From: Chromera velia
Taxonomy: Eukaryota > Sar > Chromeraceae
Direction: 5' to 3'
Length of the DNA stretch: 21,194 nucleotides
Assembly (NCBI GenBank): GCA_018398765.1
Contig: JAHBMJ010000493.1
Location: forward strand, 24,930 to 46,123
Positions within the stretch are counted from its first letter, which is position 1, and each line of letters begins with the position of its first letter. The notes beneath the pieces were generated by a model. The model saw only the letters and a list, made by a program, of their open reading frames with translations, was not told the origin of the DNA and did no database searches. The translations under genes were made by a program, and so were the position numbers. Positions 9,695 through 20,587 of this stretch are shown piece by piece.

Positions 9695-9718
9695 CTAGCT
9701 ATATTAATATATAGCTAG
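9695..9718. repeat. Perfect 10-bp palindrome with 4-base loop
   Basis: CTAGCTATAT, loop TAAT, then ATATAGCTAG. Directly after it, part of the unit (ATTAATATAGCTAGAG) is repeated at about 9722-9737. It is very AT-rich and lies 54 bases right of the previous inverted repeat, in the same divergent spacer. Confidence 0.75.
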
Positions 9719-10283
9719 AGCATTAATATAGCTAGAGCTGCACGCCTGTTTTTACACCTGAATCCGAGCATCATCTCTGCTGAACGGATTCCCTTCTTGC
9801 AGGCCTCTAACGAGGAAGATCCGCTTAGAAGACGTGTGGCAAGATAACGGTTGTGACTGTTATTTGCTCCAGGTTTCTCCGTGAAATCTTGTTCAGCAGC
9901 TGGTGGAGGGAGAAAAGGTCGAAGTCGTGAAGTGATCATTCTTCCCTCGCACGATCAGATCGGTTCTTCTTTCAATCGCAGACGCAGCGCCCTGTACACC
10001 GCAGAAAGGGTTCGAGGCTCAATCAAATTCGCTGTCAAAAAACAGAAAGTCTCTCGTCTCTCTTAAAAGCACCCATATATATATACAGGAAAAGCACCTG
10101 CACATAAACCCGTAGAGTTCCATCCCAGGACCTTTCGGCACTGTTCGATCGGGACACACACACGGGAGAGTGCGAACGGCAAAGAAGGAGAAAGTCAATC
10201 GACACGAAACGGCATATCGCAGTCTGAACTCAAGAACAAAAAAAAAGAAGGTCGAGATAGCAAGTTAAGAGAATCCAGACAAG

Positions 10284-10447
10284 ATGCCGACTGGAATGCC
10301 ACCAGAGTACAGGAGGGAGCTGCAGGAGCGTCTTTTGGCAGAGTCCCTCGCAGAGAGTCAGTGAGGAGCGGGCCGGCAACAAAAAAGAAGAGAGAAAGCA
10401 TGCGTGCGCCAGACACACCAAAAATGACACCTAACCACAAAGAATGA

Positions 10448-10489
<42 letters not shown>

Positions 10490-12045
10490 GCACGCACGCA
10501 CGCACGTACGCACCCGAGCACGTACACATGAGGGAGACCGAATAACAAAGAACGGAGCAATGGCAGATACACAGAAAACGGACCCAGAATGCGGAAAAGA
10601 AGAAGCGTGCCACATGGAGACCAAAAAAGAAAAAAGAAGGGAGTCCAACAGAAAACAGTCCCTTGACTGCATGTTTGAGGTGGGGATGTTTTCCTTCGGT
10701 CTCTCTTTCCCAATGCCTTTCATGACCACTAAACTTCGTTTGACCTTTGGACCTTCGTGCTGGAGACACAGCATCAAATCGCCTTTATCTTCTTGCTGAC
10801 ACCCTCCGTCCTTTCCTTCCTTCTTTCTTCCCTTCCTTCTGCCTGCAGGCGGAACCCAACGCCACGGTTACATCGGGTTCATGCACCCCCTGGCTGTGTG
10901 TGACGACTCCAAAGCCCCGAAGTCGACCTTCCACCCCCAGCACGAGAGGCTGCAGCCAGTCAACTTCCTCACCACAGAGGTTAAGAAAGGAAGGACCCCC
11001 GAGGTCTATTTCTCCTACTTGCCGTCTCTGCACGTGGGAGATCCCTACAAAGACTCGAACAGAAGGAAAGGACGGGGGGGAGATGAGGCTGTGTTCAAAC
11101 CCTCGGGGACCGTTCCGTACCCTGTCAACAAAACGGGTTATCCCTACACTCCTGAGGGTATGCACATCGATAAGAAGGCTCTGTGTGAGTATCATAAGCA
11201 GAGAGTGCCCATCAGAGGTGTCTGGACTGCACCGCCGAAGAAGGGAGGGAAGGGGCACTGGGCAACTGACGTCCTCTTGGGCCCATTGCCTGCATACATG
11301 GAGTCTCCATTCGACGGTTGGAAGGAAACTCGAAGGTAAACCCTGTCTACCTGCCAACTGAATTGCACTTCTACCATGCGCTAGAAGGCTAGCACTTCTC
11401 TTCCGCTTCTCTCTGTTTTGTCTTCTCTCACACGCTTCATTTTCCTTTTTTGCTTTGATTCAACCCGTGTACCCTTCAATTGTCTGGAGGCGGAGACCTG
11501 ACAGGAAGCTTGGCGTGAATCTGATATTCTTTTTCTTTCGTCTCCCCTCCCCTCTCCCTTCTTTTCCCTCGTTTGCGTGTGCCTGAAGGAACGAGAGGCT
11601 GATGAGTCAGGACAAGATGGGCCACCGCCCCCCCTTCAGGGCCACTCAAAACAGAACGGGGGGAGCCCTCTGGAGGGACTCGGAGCTCTTCCACCTCGAA
11701 TGCCAAGAAGGAGACTGCCTACCCCAGCCTCATTCCACCAGGATGTACACACAACCCGCCAGACACGACAGAGTGTTCCTCCCCACTAACCCGTCGAAGG
11801 CCGGGCAGACAGGCTGCTTCATGCCCTTCCCTGAGTACATGCACCAGGGATTCCCTAGACCCAAAACTAGGGCCGAGAGGGAGGCAGCCAGGACCGCCCG
11901 ATTCTCCGAGGAGCGCTCCTCCTGGCGTGACCCCAGACAGATGGACCTAGCCAATCCGAGCCGCTCTGTGGTGATGGGCACAAGGAACATCAGGGTTGAG
12001 ACTAGCAGGGCATGTGCAGCCATGGCAACTGCAAGGAGGCGATAG
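10284..12045 (+). CDS. CFAP96 (C4orf47)-like cilium/flagellum-associated protein, three exons
   Basis: CFAP96-family proteins are associated with cilia, basal bodies or axonemal microtubules; the exact role is poorly known. Exons: 10284-10356, 10849-11335, 11589-12045, giving 338 residues (the human protein is close to 300). A donor at GTCAGT (10357) rather than the GTGAGG four bases later is required to keep frame. The second donor is GTAAAC. Resemblances to the family are order and spacing of Pro/Gly/Lys motifs, not long identity: VYFSYLPSLHVGDPY, then VFKPSG (106-111), an APPKKGGKG block (152-160), and FLPTNPSKAG (250-259) followed by a FPEYMH segment. No membrane segment or signal peptide; strongly basic with an Arg/Ala-rich tail. 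Intron 1 carries a long (CA)n tract. The gene is surely real; the family assignment is probable but from memory of the family pattern. Confidence 0.75.
10449..10513. repeat. (CA)n (CGCA)n microsatellite in intron 1 of the CFAP96-like gene
   Basis: About 17 CA units (10450-10484) pass into about five CGCA units. The alternating purine-pyrimidine sequence lies inside the 492-bp first intron, so Val/Cys-rich frames through it are artefacts. Confidence 0.95.
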
Positions 12046-12742
12046 ATAGAGCTAGGGTGAGGGGAAGAGACACGAACGGGAAGGGGGGGGAGAAGAAAGG
12101 GAGAGAGAATAACCGTCTGCGCGTCTGCCATGAAGAAGAAGAACTCTGGATCAATGAACCATGCAAACACTTCGTTTCGCTTCACTTGAGGGAAGCGGAA
12201 GGAGACCTCCCCTACATTCCCTGTCCCATGCACCCCTTCTTCTTTTCCTCTTTTCACGAACTTTGAAGAGAAATTTATTTTGGTGAGTGCTGTCGTTCAT
12301 TTTGCCATGCCTCCTTTTTCATTAGAGTGCATTGCATTCTCTCATCTACATGTCTTCCTTCAACTTTCCATCGCAACCAACCTCTTTGCTCTTGTGAATA
12401 ACCCAGAGAAGCGCCCAGCTTCCATTCACTCACCCACTAATTTGCATACGTGGATTGCGCGAATGAATGAATGAACGGACTGTCTTCCTTCCTTCCCCCG
12501 TGCTCTCCTGTTTGGTTGGATTTTATTTCCTCTTTTCTCTCTCTGTGCTCTCAAGTATTTTCTCTCTTCTTCTTCTTCCTCCACCATTGTCGGTGTAGAG
12601 AACAACTGCCAAGTTTGGATTGTTTGGTTCTCCTCGCTCCCCTCCCGTAATCGAGACAGACAGCAAGCCCCTTAGATCGATCGATCGAGACTTTCCTCCT
12701 CAAAGGAAAGGAAAGTGGAAACCGGCCATGCACGCGATCGAC

Positions 12743-12745
<3 letters not shown>

Positions 12746-12779
<34 letters not shown>

Positions 12780-12801
12780 AGGGAGAAAGAGAGAGAGAGA
12801 C
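12746..12801. repeat. (GA)n microsatellite
   Basis: A near-pure GA run with a short GGGAGGGA interruption around 12772-12785. Reading frames through it are Arg/Glu or Ser/Leu repeats only. Confidence 0.95.
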
Positions 12802-13559
12802 AGGCCCAGGGCTTCGCACAAGTCTCGTGAGGAAAAAACAAGAACGATCCTCGACGGACCGAGAGTACAAGTCGATGTGAAGTAATGGCATGGGGGGTTG
12901 AAGAGGCATGCAGAGGTCAAATAACGCCTGCCTGTGCGTTCAGATCGACCGCCTGCCTGCCTGTCAACCCGCCTTTCTGCACTCACCTCAAAGAGATTGG
13001 TGAAGATCGGAAAAGTTCGGATAGGAGAAGACAATGAAGAAGCAGGCTGGCTGAGCATCCAAGAAAGTAGGCAGAGACAACAATTAAAGCATAGGAGCCG
13101 TTTGAGGAAAAAGTTTCAAGAACCGAAGAAGAGTTGAAAGGGTCGAGTACCAATCTAAAAAAGGAAGAGAGGGAGATGGTCACGATCAGAATTAAGAAAA
13201 AAAAAAAAAATCTATCCACGAAATAGTGACTTTCAAAAGAAGGACGGGGTTAACCATCCATGAAACGGTTTTATGCACAGACTGCAGTTTTTTACCATTT
13301 TATACCACTGCAAACGGGTCTTCATATACAATACTGTAGCATCTGTTTTATATTGCAACTAGTATTGCAATTACTAATTAAAATGTCATATATTTTTTTC
13401 TGTAAGTCTAGTGATTCTTTTTCTATTTTTAACTACTTCATTAACATTCATCAACTATAAATTAAACTTGTTATATTTGGTGTTATACCTTCCCGCTTTA
13501 GAAAGATACTCAGATGGAGGGCTTAGGATAGCTTAGCAGGGCTAAAGAAGGTGACTAAA

Positions 13560-13589
13560 CGTAAAAGTACGTAAAAATACGTAAAAGAA
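13560..13589. repeat. Three-copy 10-bp tandem repeat
   Basis: CGTAAAAGTA, CGTAAAAATA and CGTAAAAGAA stand in tandem in the AT-rich part of the spacer. The element they belong to, if any, was not delimited. Confidence 0.6.
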
Positions 13590-14611
13590 ACATTATGTAA
13601 AGTGCTGAATTGGTTTAAATTGGTTATAAGAAGACACAGAGAATCGTTTGACGTCGCTGAGTCTAGGATTTAACTAGATTTAACCCTAGCTCAATCATCA
13701 TCATAATCATAATTATTATTGTCAGATCGGTCTATATAGGTTATTATAGGTTTGAAATTATAGGTTATTATGCAATGTATGAGTCTATGTTGTACTGTCC
13801 TTTTGCCAGACCTGCACCATACAACAGGTGGGGAGCCTAAATAATTATCTATAATCATGATTATCATCATCGATCATGGATAAAAACTAGTAGTATTTAA
13901 ACTACAATAAAAAATTTAAGATCTAGTATAACGATTCTAGTAGATTCTAGTTTAAGCCCATTAAGATTGAAAGGGGCGCCGGCCAGGTGTGGCCCGCCTG
14001 CGTGCGCCTGCGTATATTCATATGCCGAGGCGGGCGGGCGGCTTAATCCCCGGCCCGGGCTTATCATGATCATGCCCCACAAGTTCCTCGCACGGAGTGC
14101 TCTCAAGAGGGGATTCCGCGAAAACTTCTTACAGGCCGCGCCAATATCTGGGGACCGTAACCGAACGTCTTGCAAGAACTTTTTTTCGCGTCCCCCAAAT
14201 TTCCGAATTTTCCGTCACGCATGAAAGATTCTTACGCCGCGCGGAAGGCAGATTCTTTCACCTCAACATTTCAATATTGGGTCAAGTCGTCTCTTTTCTG
14301 CCTCCACACAATCACTCTTTGAACACTCCAAGAGATCGCTTCGAGTCCAACTGAGTTGTGACCACTGGCCGGCAGTCCGAGATGAGAATTCAGCAAGTTG
14401 AAAGCGCTTTCGGTCTGTATGAGTTGCAAAAAGCCTCAAATCGTGCTTCCACTTTCTGACTTCCTTTGTCGGTGGCATATATGAAGGAATCAAGATCGAG
14501 AACGTCTGAAATTTTCTGCACCGCCTAATTGGTCTGCATTTTTATCTTTGTACTTGCACTCCTTTACTCCCGTCCTGAAGGTCACAGGTGTTCCGAACGT
14601 CTTTCAACAAT

Positions 14612-17245
14612 ATGGTTTTCTTTAAGCCGCTTGAGTTTTACGGTCTCTCCAGGACCAATGGCTTTATTCCCTTCCCCTCCGCCTGCACCTCACTCATCCC
14701 CCTTGAAGCGAAGGAGAAGGAGAGGGATGTTAGCTCTGACAGTACAAAGGCAGACGAAAGGACGAGGGAAGAAGGATTTGCGGCGAACCACCAGTTCGCA
14801 GCTCCGTGGGAGAGACTGGCAGAAAACCTCCCCGAGAAATTGAAGGTTGGTTAATCGTCAAATGAATTGAGAAGAGAGGTTTGGCGCTTGACTTCTCTGC
14901 AAGACAGCAGCTGTTTGACAGACAAATGGAGAGTGAAAATCCAGCCTTAGGTAGGCAGGCATGTGCAGAGAAAGGGAAAATGCAGAACCTCGAGAGAGAC
15001 CGCTGATCGATACACACACACCTCTCTGATCTTTCTCTATGCAGGGAGGGATTTCGATTTTCCGCAAACAGGTTGAGGCCCTCCCCTTGATTGACCTCGA
15101 GAAGCACTTGCCGGAAATGAACGTGGCCGCCAAAAGGAGGGCCTACGTTCTCCTGAGTGTCCTTGCTCACGCTTATGTTTGGGGAGACGATCCTGAAAGC
15201 GGCTCTGTGCCTGAAATCATGCCCGAGCCTGTCGCCAGACCCTGGTGAGTCCGTCAGCAAATAGGATCGTGAATTTGACAGACATACGTGCTGTTTTACG
15301 TCGGCGTATACGTTCGTCAGCGTTTCTCTTGCCTCGTTTGTCATCCTCGTCTCATCTCGTTTTGTTTTTCAATGATGTCCGTTGATGGTGGCAAAGTCAA
15401 CAGCAGCAAGGCCATGCATGTTTTGCTCTTCCTTCTCCTCCGATTGATTGCATAGGGTAGTGCCCACAGATTGACGCACGCAAGGACGCATCGAAATGAG
15501 TGCGTCGACTGCTCTTCCTTCTCCTCCGATTGATTGCATGCGGTAGTGCACACAGATTGTCGTTCTTCGCATGATTGATTCTGCCTACTAACTTGGTTGT
15601 TCATGCAGGTACACGATTTGTCGTGAGTTGGGTATGCCCTGTGTGGTCACCCACGCTGCCCTTGACTTGTGGAACTGGACTCTGAAGGACCCCTCTCAAC
15701 CTCCCTCTCTGGAGAATATGAGGTGGGTTGGCTTGTGTCTCTTTTGTTTCTTTCCTTCCTCTGTCCCTGTTTTTCCTGTTTTTCTTTCCTCGTGTGGTGT
15801 GTGAAGGGAAACCACAAACATGAGAGTACATTTCGTCCTTTTGTTCTATTCAACCTTCCTGCCGGCGTGCTTGCCTGTTTGCCTGCAGGAACCTGCTCAG
15901 CTTCACAGGGCACTCGTCAGAGGAGTGGTTCCATTTGATCAGTGCGGCAGCGCACGGCCTCTCCGCCCCCCTCTTGTGCAAAATGTACGATGTCGTGAGG
16001 TCGCCTGTTGAGCCCTTCAACGAACTGTCGATGGACGGTGGTGGGGAGGATGTGGTTGAATGTCTAGAGCAAGAGATCGATTGGAAAAACTGTGCAGAGC
16101 ACCCGATGGATCTGCAGCCGTCTGAGTGCGTAGAGCTGTTGAAAGTATTGAAACAGGTGGTTGAAGGGGTCACATCGCATATCAAAAGGATGTACGAGCG
16201 GTGCGAACCTGAGCACTTCTATAAAGTGCATCGTTTCTTTTTCAGAGGGTGGGATGCCTCGTCGGGGCATTTTCCATCTGGTGGTTTAATTCTGGAAGGT
16301 GTCAGTTCCTCCGAGGGGGGGGATGGGGAGTACCTCAAAGTGGAGTGTCGAGGGGCGAGTGCGGGGCAAAGTGCACTGATTCAGCTGTTCGATGTTTTGC
16401 TCTCTGTTCGCCATGGCACCAATCAGGACGCCGCGTCCAGTGGTCAGGTTGTGGTTGTGAAGAGGGGAACGCTCCCTGTGAGTGAGAGCGGGGAACCAGA
16501 GGGGCGAGCGTTGAATTCCAACGATATTCGCAGTGAGACCACCGCGTTGACCACGCGGAAGCCGGGCGATGGGGTGGAAGGGGGGCAGCAAGGCCAAGGG
16601 AGGGAAGACGGGGAGGAAGAGGATGGGCAAGACTCTGAGTGGGGTGAGGAACCTCCCCCGCCTGCGCCTCGTCACTTTTTATCTGAGATGAGGGACTATA
16701 TGCCCAGAGGGTTTCGGCAATTTCTCGATGACTCTGTGCCTCTTGGTCAGGCAGTCAGAGCGTGTGTCGAGAAAGGGGCGAAAGCTATCCCGCGCCTTTC
16801 GCCCGAGAGTGCCGAGTGCCATGAGCTGACCGAGCTTGTGGACTGTTACAACGAGACCCTGACCTCGTTGGGCAATTTGAGGTCGGCCCATATGGGTCTT
16901 GCATATCGGTATATCGTCGCGATGGCAAAACAGGAAGAGAGGGAGAAGAAGGAAAAGGAGGAAGAGAAGAAAGAGCGAGAGCAAGCAGAGAAGGAAGAGA
17001 AAGAGATGGAAGAAGAGAACCAAGAAGAGGAAGAGGGAGAAGAGGATCATCACCTCGCACTTCCAGCACGCGACTCGAGTGCGGTGAGTGCCTTGAGTGC
17101 TCCCGAAGAGCCTGTGGTCGGCACAGGCGGCAGTGACCTCATCAAATTCCTCAAGTCCGTCAGACAGGACGTCAACAACACTTCGGTGTGTGTTGACTCG
17201 CCTGCCAAGTCTCTCAAACTGGTCGGACTTCAACTGGATGATTGA
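14612..17245 (+). CDS. Indoleamine 2,3-dioxygenase (IDO-type heme dioxygenase), four exons
   Basis: IDO opens the tryptophan indole ring with O2 to N-formylkynurenine, the first step of the kynurenine route; heme is the cofactor. Exons: 14612-14845, 15045-15244, 15609-15722, 15889-17245, giving 634 residues versus about 400 in animal IDO. The ATG is the first after an in-frame TGA (14576-14578). Family blocks in order: GLSRTNGFIP, APWERLAENLP, SVLAHAYVWG (exon 2), PCVVTHAALDLWNW and SLENM (exon 3), HFYKVHRFFFRGW (292-304, matching the distal pocket Phe-Phe-x3-Arg region with Tyr at the second position), GASAGQS (338-344), LSEMRDYMP, LRSAHMGLAYRYI with the likely proximal heme ligand His517, and GTGGSDLIKFLKSVR (594-608). 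Inserts absent from animal IDO lie at about 30-62, 363-444 (acidic) and 531-590 (Lys/Glu-rich). No signal peptide, so probably cytosolic. Confidence 0.95.
15424..15562. repeat. Direct repeat pair in IDO intron 2
   Basis: Two 53-bp copies (15424-15476 and 15510-15562), period 86, differ at four positions; both begin TGCTCTTCCTTCTCC. The stretch between them contains GACGCACG and TGCGTC, an inverted pair. It lies within the 364-bp intron 2. Confidence 0.85.
15586..15592 (+). other. Candidate branch point in IDO intron 2
   Basis: TACTAAC matches the canonical branch-site heptamer exactly and lies 16 bases before exon 3 (15609), followed by a T-rich stretch and TGCAG. Supports the acceptor chosen. 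Confidence 0.5.
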
Positions 17246-17308
17246 GATGAGGAGGAAGGAAGAAGAATTCCGTGAAAGAGAGAACGTTTGACCAAGAACG
17301 GAAATAAT

Positions 17309-17311
<3 letters not shown>

Positions 17312-17351
<40 letters not shown>
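17312..17351. repeat. (GA)20 microsatellite just after the IDO stop
   Basis: Uninterrupted GA dinucleotides starting 67 bases after the stop codon, so probably in the 3' UTR. Purine-rich on the coding strand. Confidence 0.95.
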
Positions 17352-17356
<5 letters not shown>

Positions 17357-20300
17357 TGTCAAGGCGGAAAAGGGAAAGGGGGGGGGGAAGGGGTATTCGC
17401 ATCCGTAATTTCCCTCCTGTCTGAATCCGGTGCATATCAACAATTCGTCCTCGTGTGGTACTCGAGCAGGCAGACGGGCAGTCAGATCCCGTCTGTGTCT
17501 GTTTGTCTGTCTGTCTGGTGTTTACAAGTTTGTCCGTCTTCCTTCTTCCCTCTCCTTCATTTCCTTCCTCCCCCTTTCACCCCCCTCATCATTCTTTCTT
17601 CATCCCCTTCCATCTGGACGGTGTCCTTTCATCTATCTCATCTTTCGTTCTTCATCCTCTTCCTTGTTGTATGTTTCTCTGGTTTGAGAGAGGGGAATCT
17701 GACAGCAACGGAAAGGGGAGAACGCACAGTTCTGGTCCTTGCTGTTCCGATCACCTCTCTTTGTCTCTTGTGAGTGTCGCCGTCTGTCTGTGCATCCACC
17801 TGTGTTTCTCCTTTCGTAACTCCTTTTTTTTCTTCAATCTTTCGTTGGGTTTCTTTCTCATCACTCTTTCACCCTGCCATGGGCGTGTCTTGGTCCTCCT
17901 ATCTCGGGAAAAAGGGGACACAGAAACGAGTGAGAGAGAGACACGAAAAGAAAGCAAGATCGGCAGATGACCTGCGGACCAGCTGAAGAGCTCTGAGTCA
18001 GTACGTTTGCGTGTTGTGTGCGCGTTGGTGCCCCTCCTTAGTTCTCGACCCTTTTTCATCGACTGACTTTTTTGTTTTCCTTTTTTTTGCCCTCCCTTCC
18101 GTTTCCCTCTCTTTCTTTCTTCCCTTCTGAAAAGAGGAAAAACAATTTTCTGTCTTTGTGTCAGTCTGAGGGTCGATCTGCCCCTTCGTCTCTGTCTCCG
18201 TCTGTGTGTTTGTATGTCCATGCTCAGCTGTCTTTTTGACTACCTGTTTCGTAGCATTCCATTCAAGAGGATTCACCGGTCAGGATACTAAGATGAAAGG
18301 TCTGTGAACAAGTGATGCTTTAATTGGTCAGATCAGGTGGGCGGCTTTTTTCTCTACTGAGTTGTCTAAGAGAGAGACTCTGCATGCAGAGGGCGGCCGG
18401 GTGCTTTCGTTGGTTCACGGACGGTCTTTTTTTGGGTTGGTTGTTGCATGCATGGGTGAGGTCTCTCTCTCATTCGCTCTTTCTGTTTCAATTTTCGTTC
18501 TAGCTCTTTGTCTTGTCATTTGACAGAAAGAGAGGGGGGAAGCATCAGAAATAATCGAACCGCGAAGGCGGTTTTTGTCTGATCGTCTCGACTGAGTCCC
18601 TGAGAACACAAGGAAGGAGGTGAGAAGGAAGAACTATCTTTACCGTCGTCCATCCAAGCAGAAAAGAAAGGAAGGAAGCAAGAAAGCCGCATGCATGCAG
18701 GGTTTTTTCTCAACCAGGTGTTTTTTTCTCTTCTGTGTAAGTGTTTGTCTCCGCCCACCTGCTTTACTATCTATCTGGTCTTTTTGCCGCGCCTGTAGAC
18801 AACAGGCAGGCAGCCGCTGGAGTCTGACTTATTTTTTTGCTGAAAAGGACAAGAGATAGAATTATTATAATGCAAGGGGCAGAAGGAGGGGGAGGGGGGG
18901 GTATATTCGACAGCAGCAAGCGATCATCCAATTCGAAAAAGGGACCATAAAGCCTTCACCTATCTCCCACTGCTCACAGGGGGTTGAGAGAAAGGAGATG
19001 GGCGGAGGCGAAATGAAGAGAGGAAGCCGTGTGTCTCGAACGACTTCTTGATGCTTCAAATAAGAAATCATGTTTGTGTTCCTCCCGCCTTCCACAGAAG
19101 AAAGAAGCACACACAACTGAAATGGTTCATCCAAAAGTGACTTGTAGTCGGTTTTTGTTGTTTCGTGTCTGTTCTGTCTGTGTAGGTGAGTGTGTGTGTT
19201 TCTTCGTGGTCCTTTTTTGTTCCCGTCGTGTATCGTGCCCGTTGCTTTTCGTCTAATGTGTTCCTCCATGTAAGCTTGTGTTTGTTTTTTTTGTGCTGCT
19301 TTTTCGCTGCCTTTGTCTTGGTGCACGTGCGTGTTTTTGCGTATCTAAGTAGAACGACAGGGAGTGAAAAGGAGGACAGAAAGTGAGATCGCAGCCTTTT
19401 CTCTTCTTCCTTTACAATGACCGTTTCTTGTCCTAACTTCTTTCCAGTGAATGTTCCTTGTCTATTGCCTCGCTGGTTGCTGGTTCTTTCCTTCGCTGTT
19501 TCTGCCTGTTCTTTCTTCTACGTATGTCGAATTTCGTGCATGAATTTGTGGTCTTGCGTCGAACAAATTAATTCAATCAAAAGGCTTCATTTCAGTCTTT
19601 GAAGCATCCCCTCTGATCTTTTCCCTCCTCAATTGCCCCCTCATCTCCTTTCTTTATGGCGCGTGCTTTCACGTGTCTGTCTCTTTCAATGTATGTCTGT
19701 GTGTGGGAGGCCTTCAGTGCTGTCCGTGTGATGCTTGACTGACTGTCTGACTGACTGGCTGACAATTGAATGACTCATAAATAGTCTACCGAGACTCCGG
19801 TGACCGAAGAGTTACAGCAGGAACAGCAAGAAAGAAAAGAGGGACTGCGGGAGTGATCCGCTGACTCCCAAATAGAAACGATGGGAAAGAAGGGAAGCGC
19901 GGCGCGCAACGTCCATCTTTCCAGTCTTCTTGCTCTCGTGAATGGGCGTGGAAGCCTGCTTGTCTGTCTGAGCCTTTTACTGTTCGTCCGTCTGCCTTTC
20001 GACCCTCTTTCTTCTTTCTGTCTGAGAAAGAAAGCGAGAGAGAAAAACAGGTGGAAGGGACAGGAAAAAAAGAGGCCAGCAGAGCAGTAGAGCCGACCGT
20101 TCATTGGCAGATCGCGAACGGGAATGGAACTAAAAACGTTCGCGTGGTCTGCCTGTCTGTCGGGGGAAAGGCGTGGTGACGGCGTTGCACGGAGCCCGTA
20201 GTAGAGGCAGATCTCTCAAAAAGGAGGCCCTCCGCTACTCGACCTGCACCCTACACGTTCTCTCTGTCTGACCGGGCCACGGAGATGCAAAGTTGCTGGG

Positions 20301-20380
20301 AAGGAAAAAGGAAGGGTTGGGGGAAAAGAGAAAGGTGGGCACGAGGTGTTTCTCCCGATGAGAAAGGAAGAGAGAAATAA

Positions 20381-20406
20381 AGAAAGAAAGAAAGAAAGAA
20401 AGAAAA
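20381..20406. repeat. (GAAA)n microsatellite
   Basis: About six GAAA units within a longer purine-rich block (about 20280-20430). Confidence 0.9.
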
Positions 20407-20509
20407 GATAGGGAGGAGAAGATGAGATAAATTAAGTAGAATGAGTCAGCAAGAGGTCTATCGCAACTAAGCCTCTCTTTTTTCATCCTGTTCACTTTAA
20501 CTTCATTTC

Positions 20510-20542
<33 letters not shown>
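20510..20542. repeat. (CTGT)n microsatellite
   Basis: About eight CTGT units. Shorter (CTGT)n or (TGAC)n runs occur at about 17500-17518, 19730-19760 and 20150-20160. Confidence 0.9.
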
Positions 20543-20587
20543 GCGTGTCAAGAATTAGAAAAGCTAAATGAAAAGAAAAGAGAGCAA

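Larger units (their letters stand above)
9175..10283. promoter_or_regulatory. Shared spacer between divergent GrpE and CFAP96-like genes
   Basis: The two start codons face away from each other across 1109 bp, so both promoters should lie here. The centre is AT-rich and full of palindromes. TGCATGC-type motifs cluster at about 9600-9665, and an ATATATATATA run (about 10075-10085) lies 200 bp before the CFAP96-like ATG. No reading frame with protein character was found. The promoter role is inferred from gene orientation only. Confidence 0.5.
12046..14611. other. Spacer between CFAP96-like and IDO genes
   Basis: Bases 12046-12700 are mixed simple sequence following the CFAP96-like stop and would include its 3' UTR. 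A (GA)n tract lies at 12746-12801. From about 13200 to 13970 the sequence is AT-rich, with a three-copy 10-mer (CGTAAAARNA, 13560-13589), ATC/ATT-rich stretches near 13690-13720 and 13845-13880, and several TCTAG-type words. It looks like old transposon debris, but no paired ends were found. Bases 13970-14220 turn GC-rich with no recognised gene. Bases 14225-14611 are upstream of the IDO start. Confidence 0.5.

Noticed and set aside
10195-10777. Minus-strand frames with long Val/Cys and Ala/Cys/Val runs
   Set aside because: They are translations of the (CA)n(CGCA)n tract inside intron 1 of the plus-strand CFAP96-like gene.
13200-13970. AT-rich stretch as a complete transposon
   Set aside because: No pair of inverted ends or flanking target duplication could be matched, unlike the 1082-3296 elements.
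16286-17443. Minus-strand frames up to 254 codons with Leu/Phe-rich hydrophobic stretches
   Set aside because: Antisense of the IDO last exon; the hydrophobic runs are the complement of the Lys/Glu-rich purine tract and (GA)n, not membrane segments.
17879-17986. Short frame beginning MGVSWSSY, resembling an N-myristoylation signal, then Lys/Arg-rich
   Set aside because: Only 35 codons, no identifiable second exon or homology, and it stands in simple-sequence spacer.
18558-18576. AACCGC-GAAG-GCGGTT stem followed by T residues, like a bacterial intrinsic terminator
   Set aside because: The setting is eukaryotic nuclear DNA and no small RNA gene could be recognised before it, so it is probably chance.
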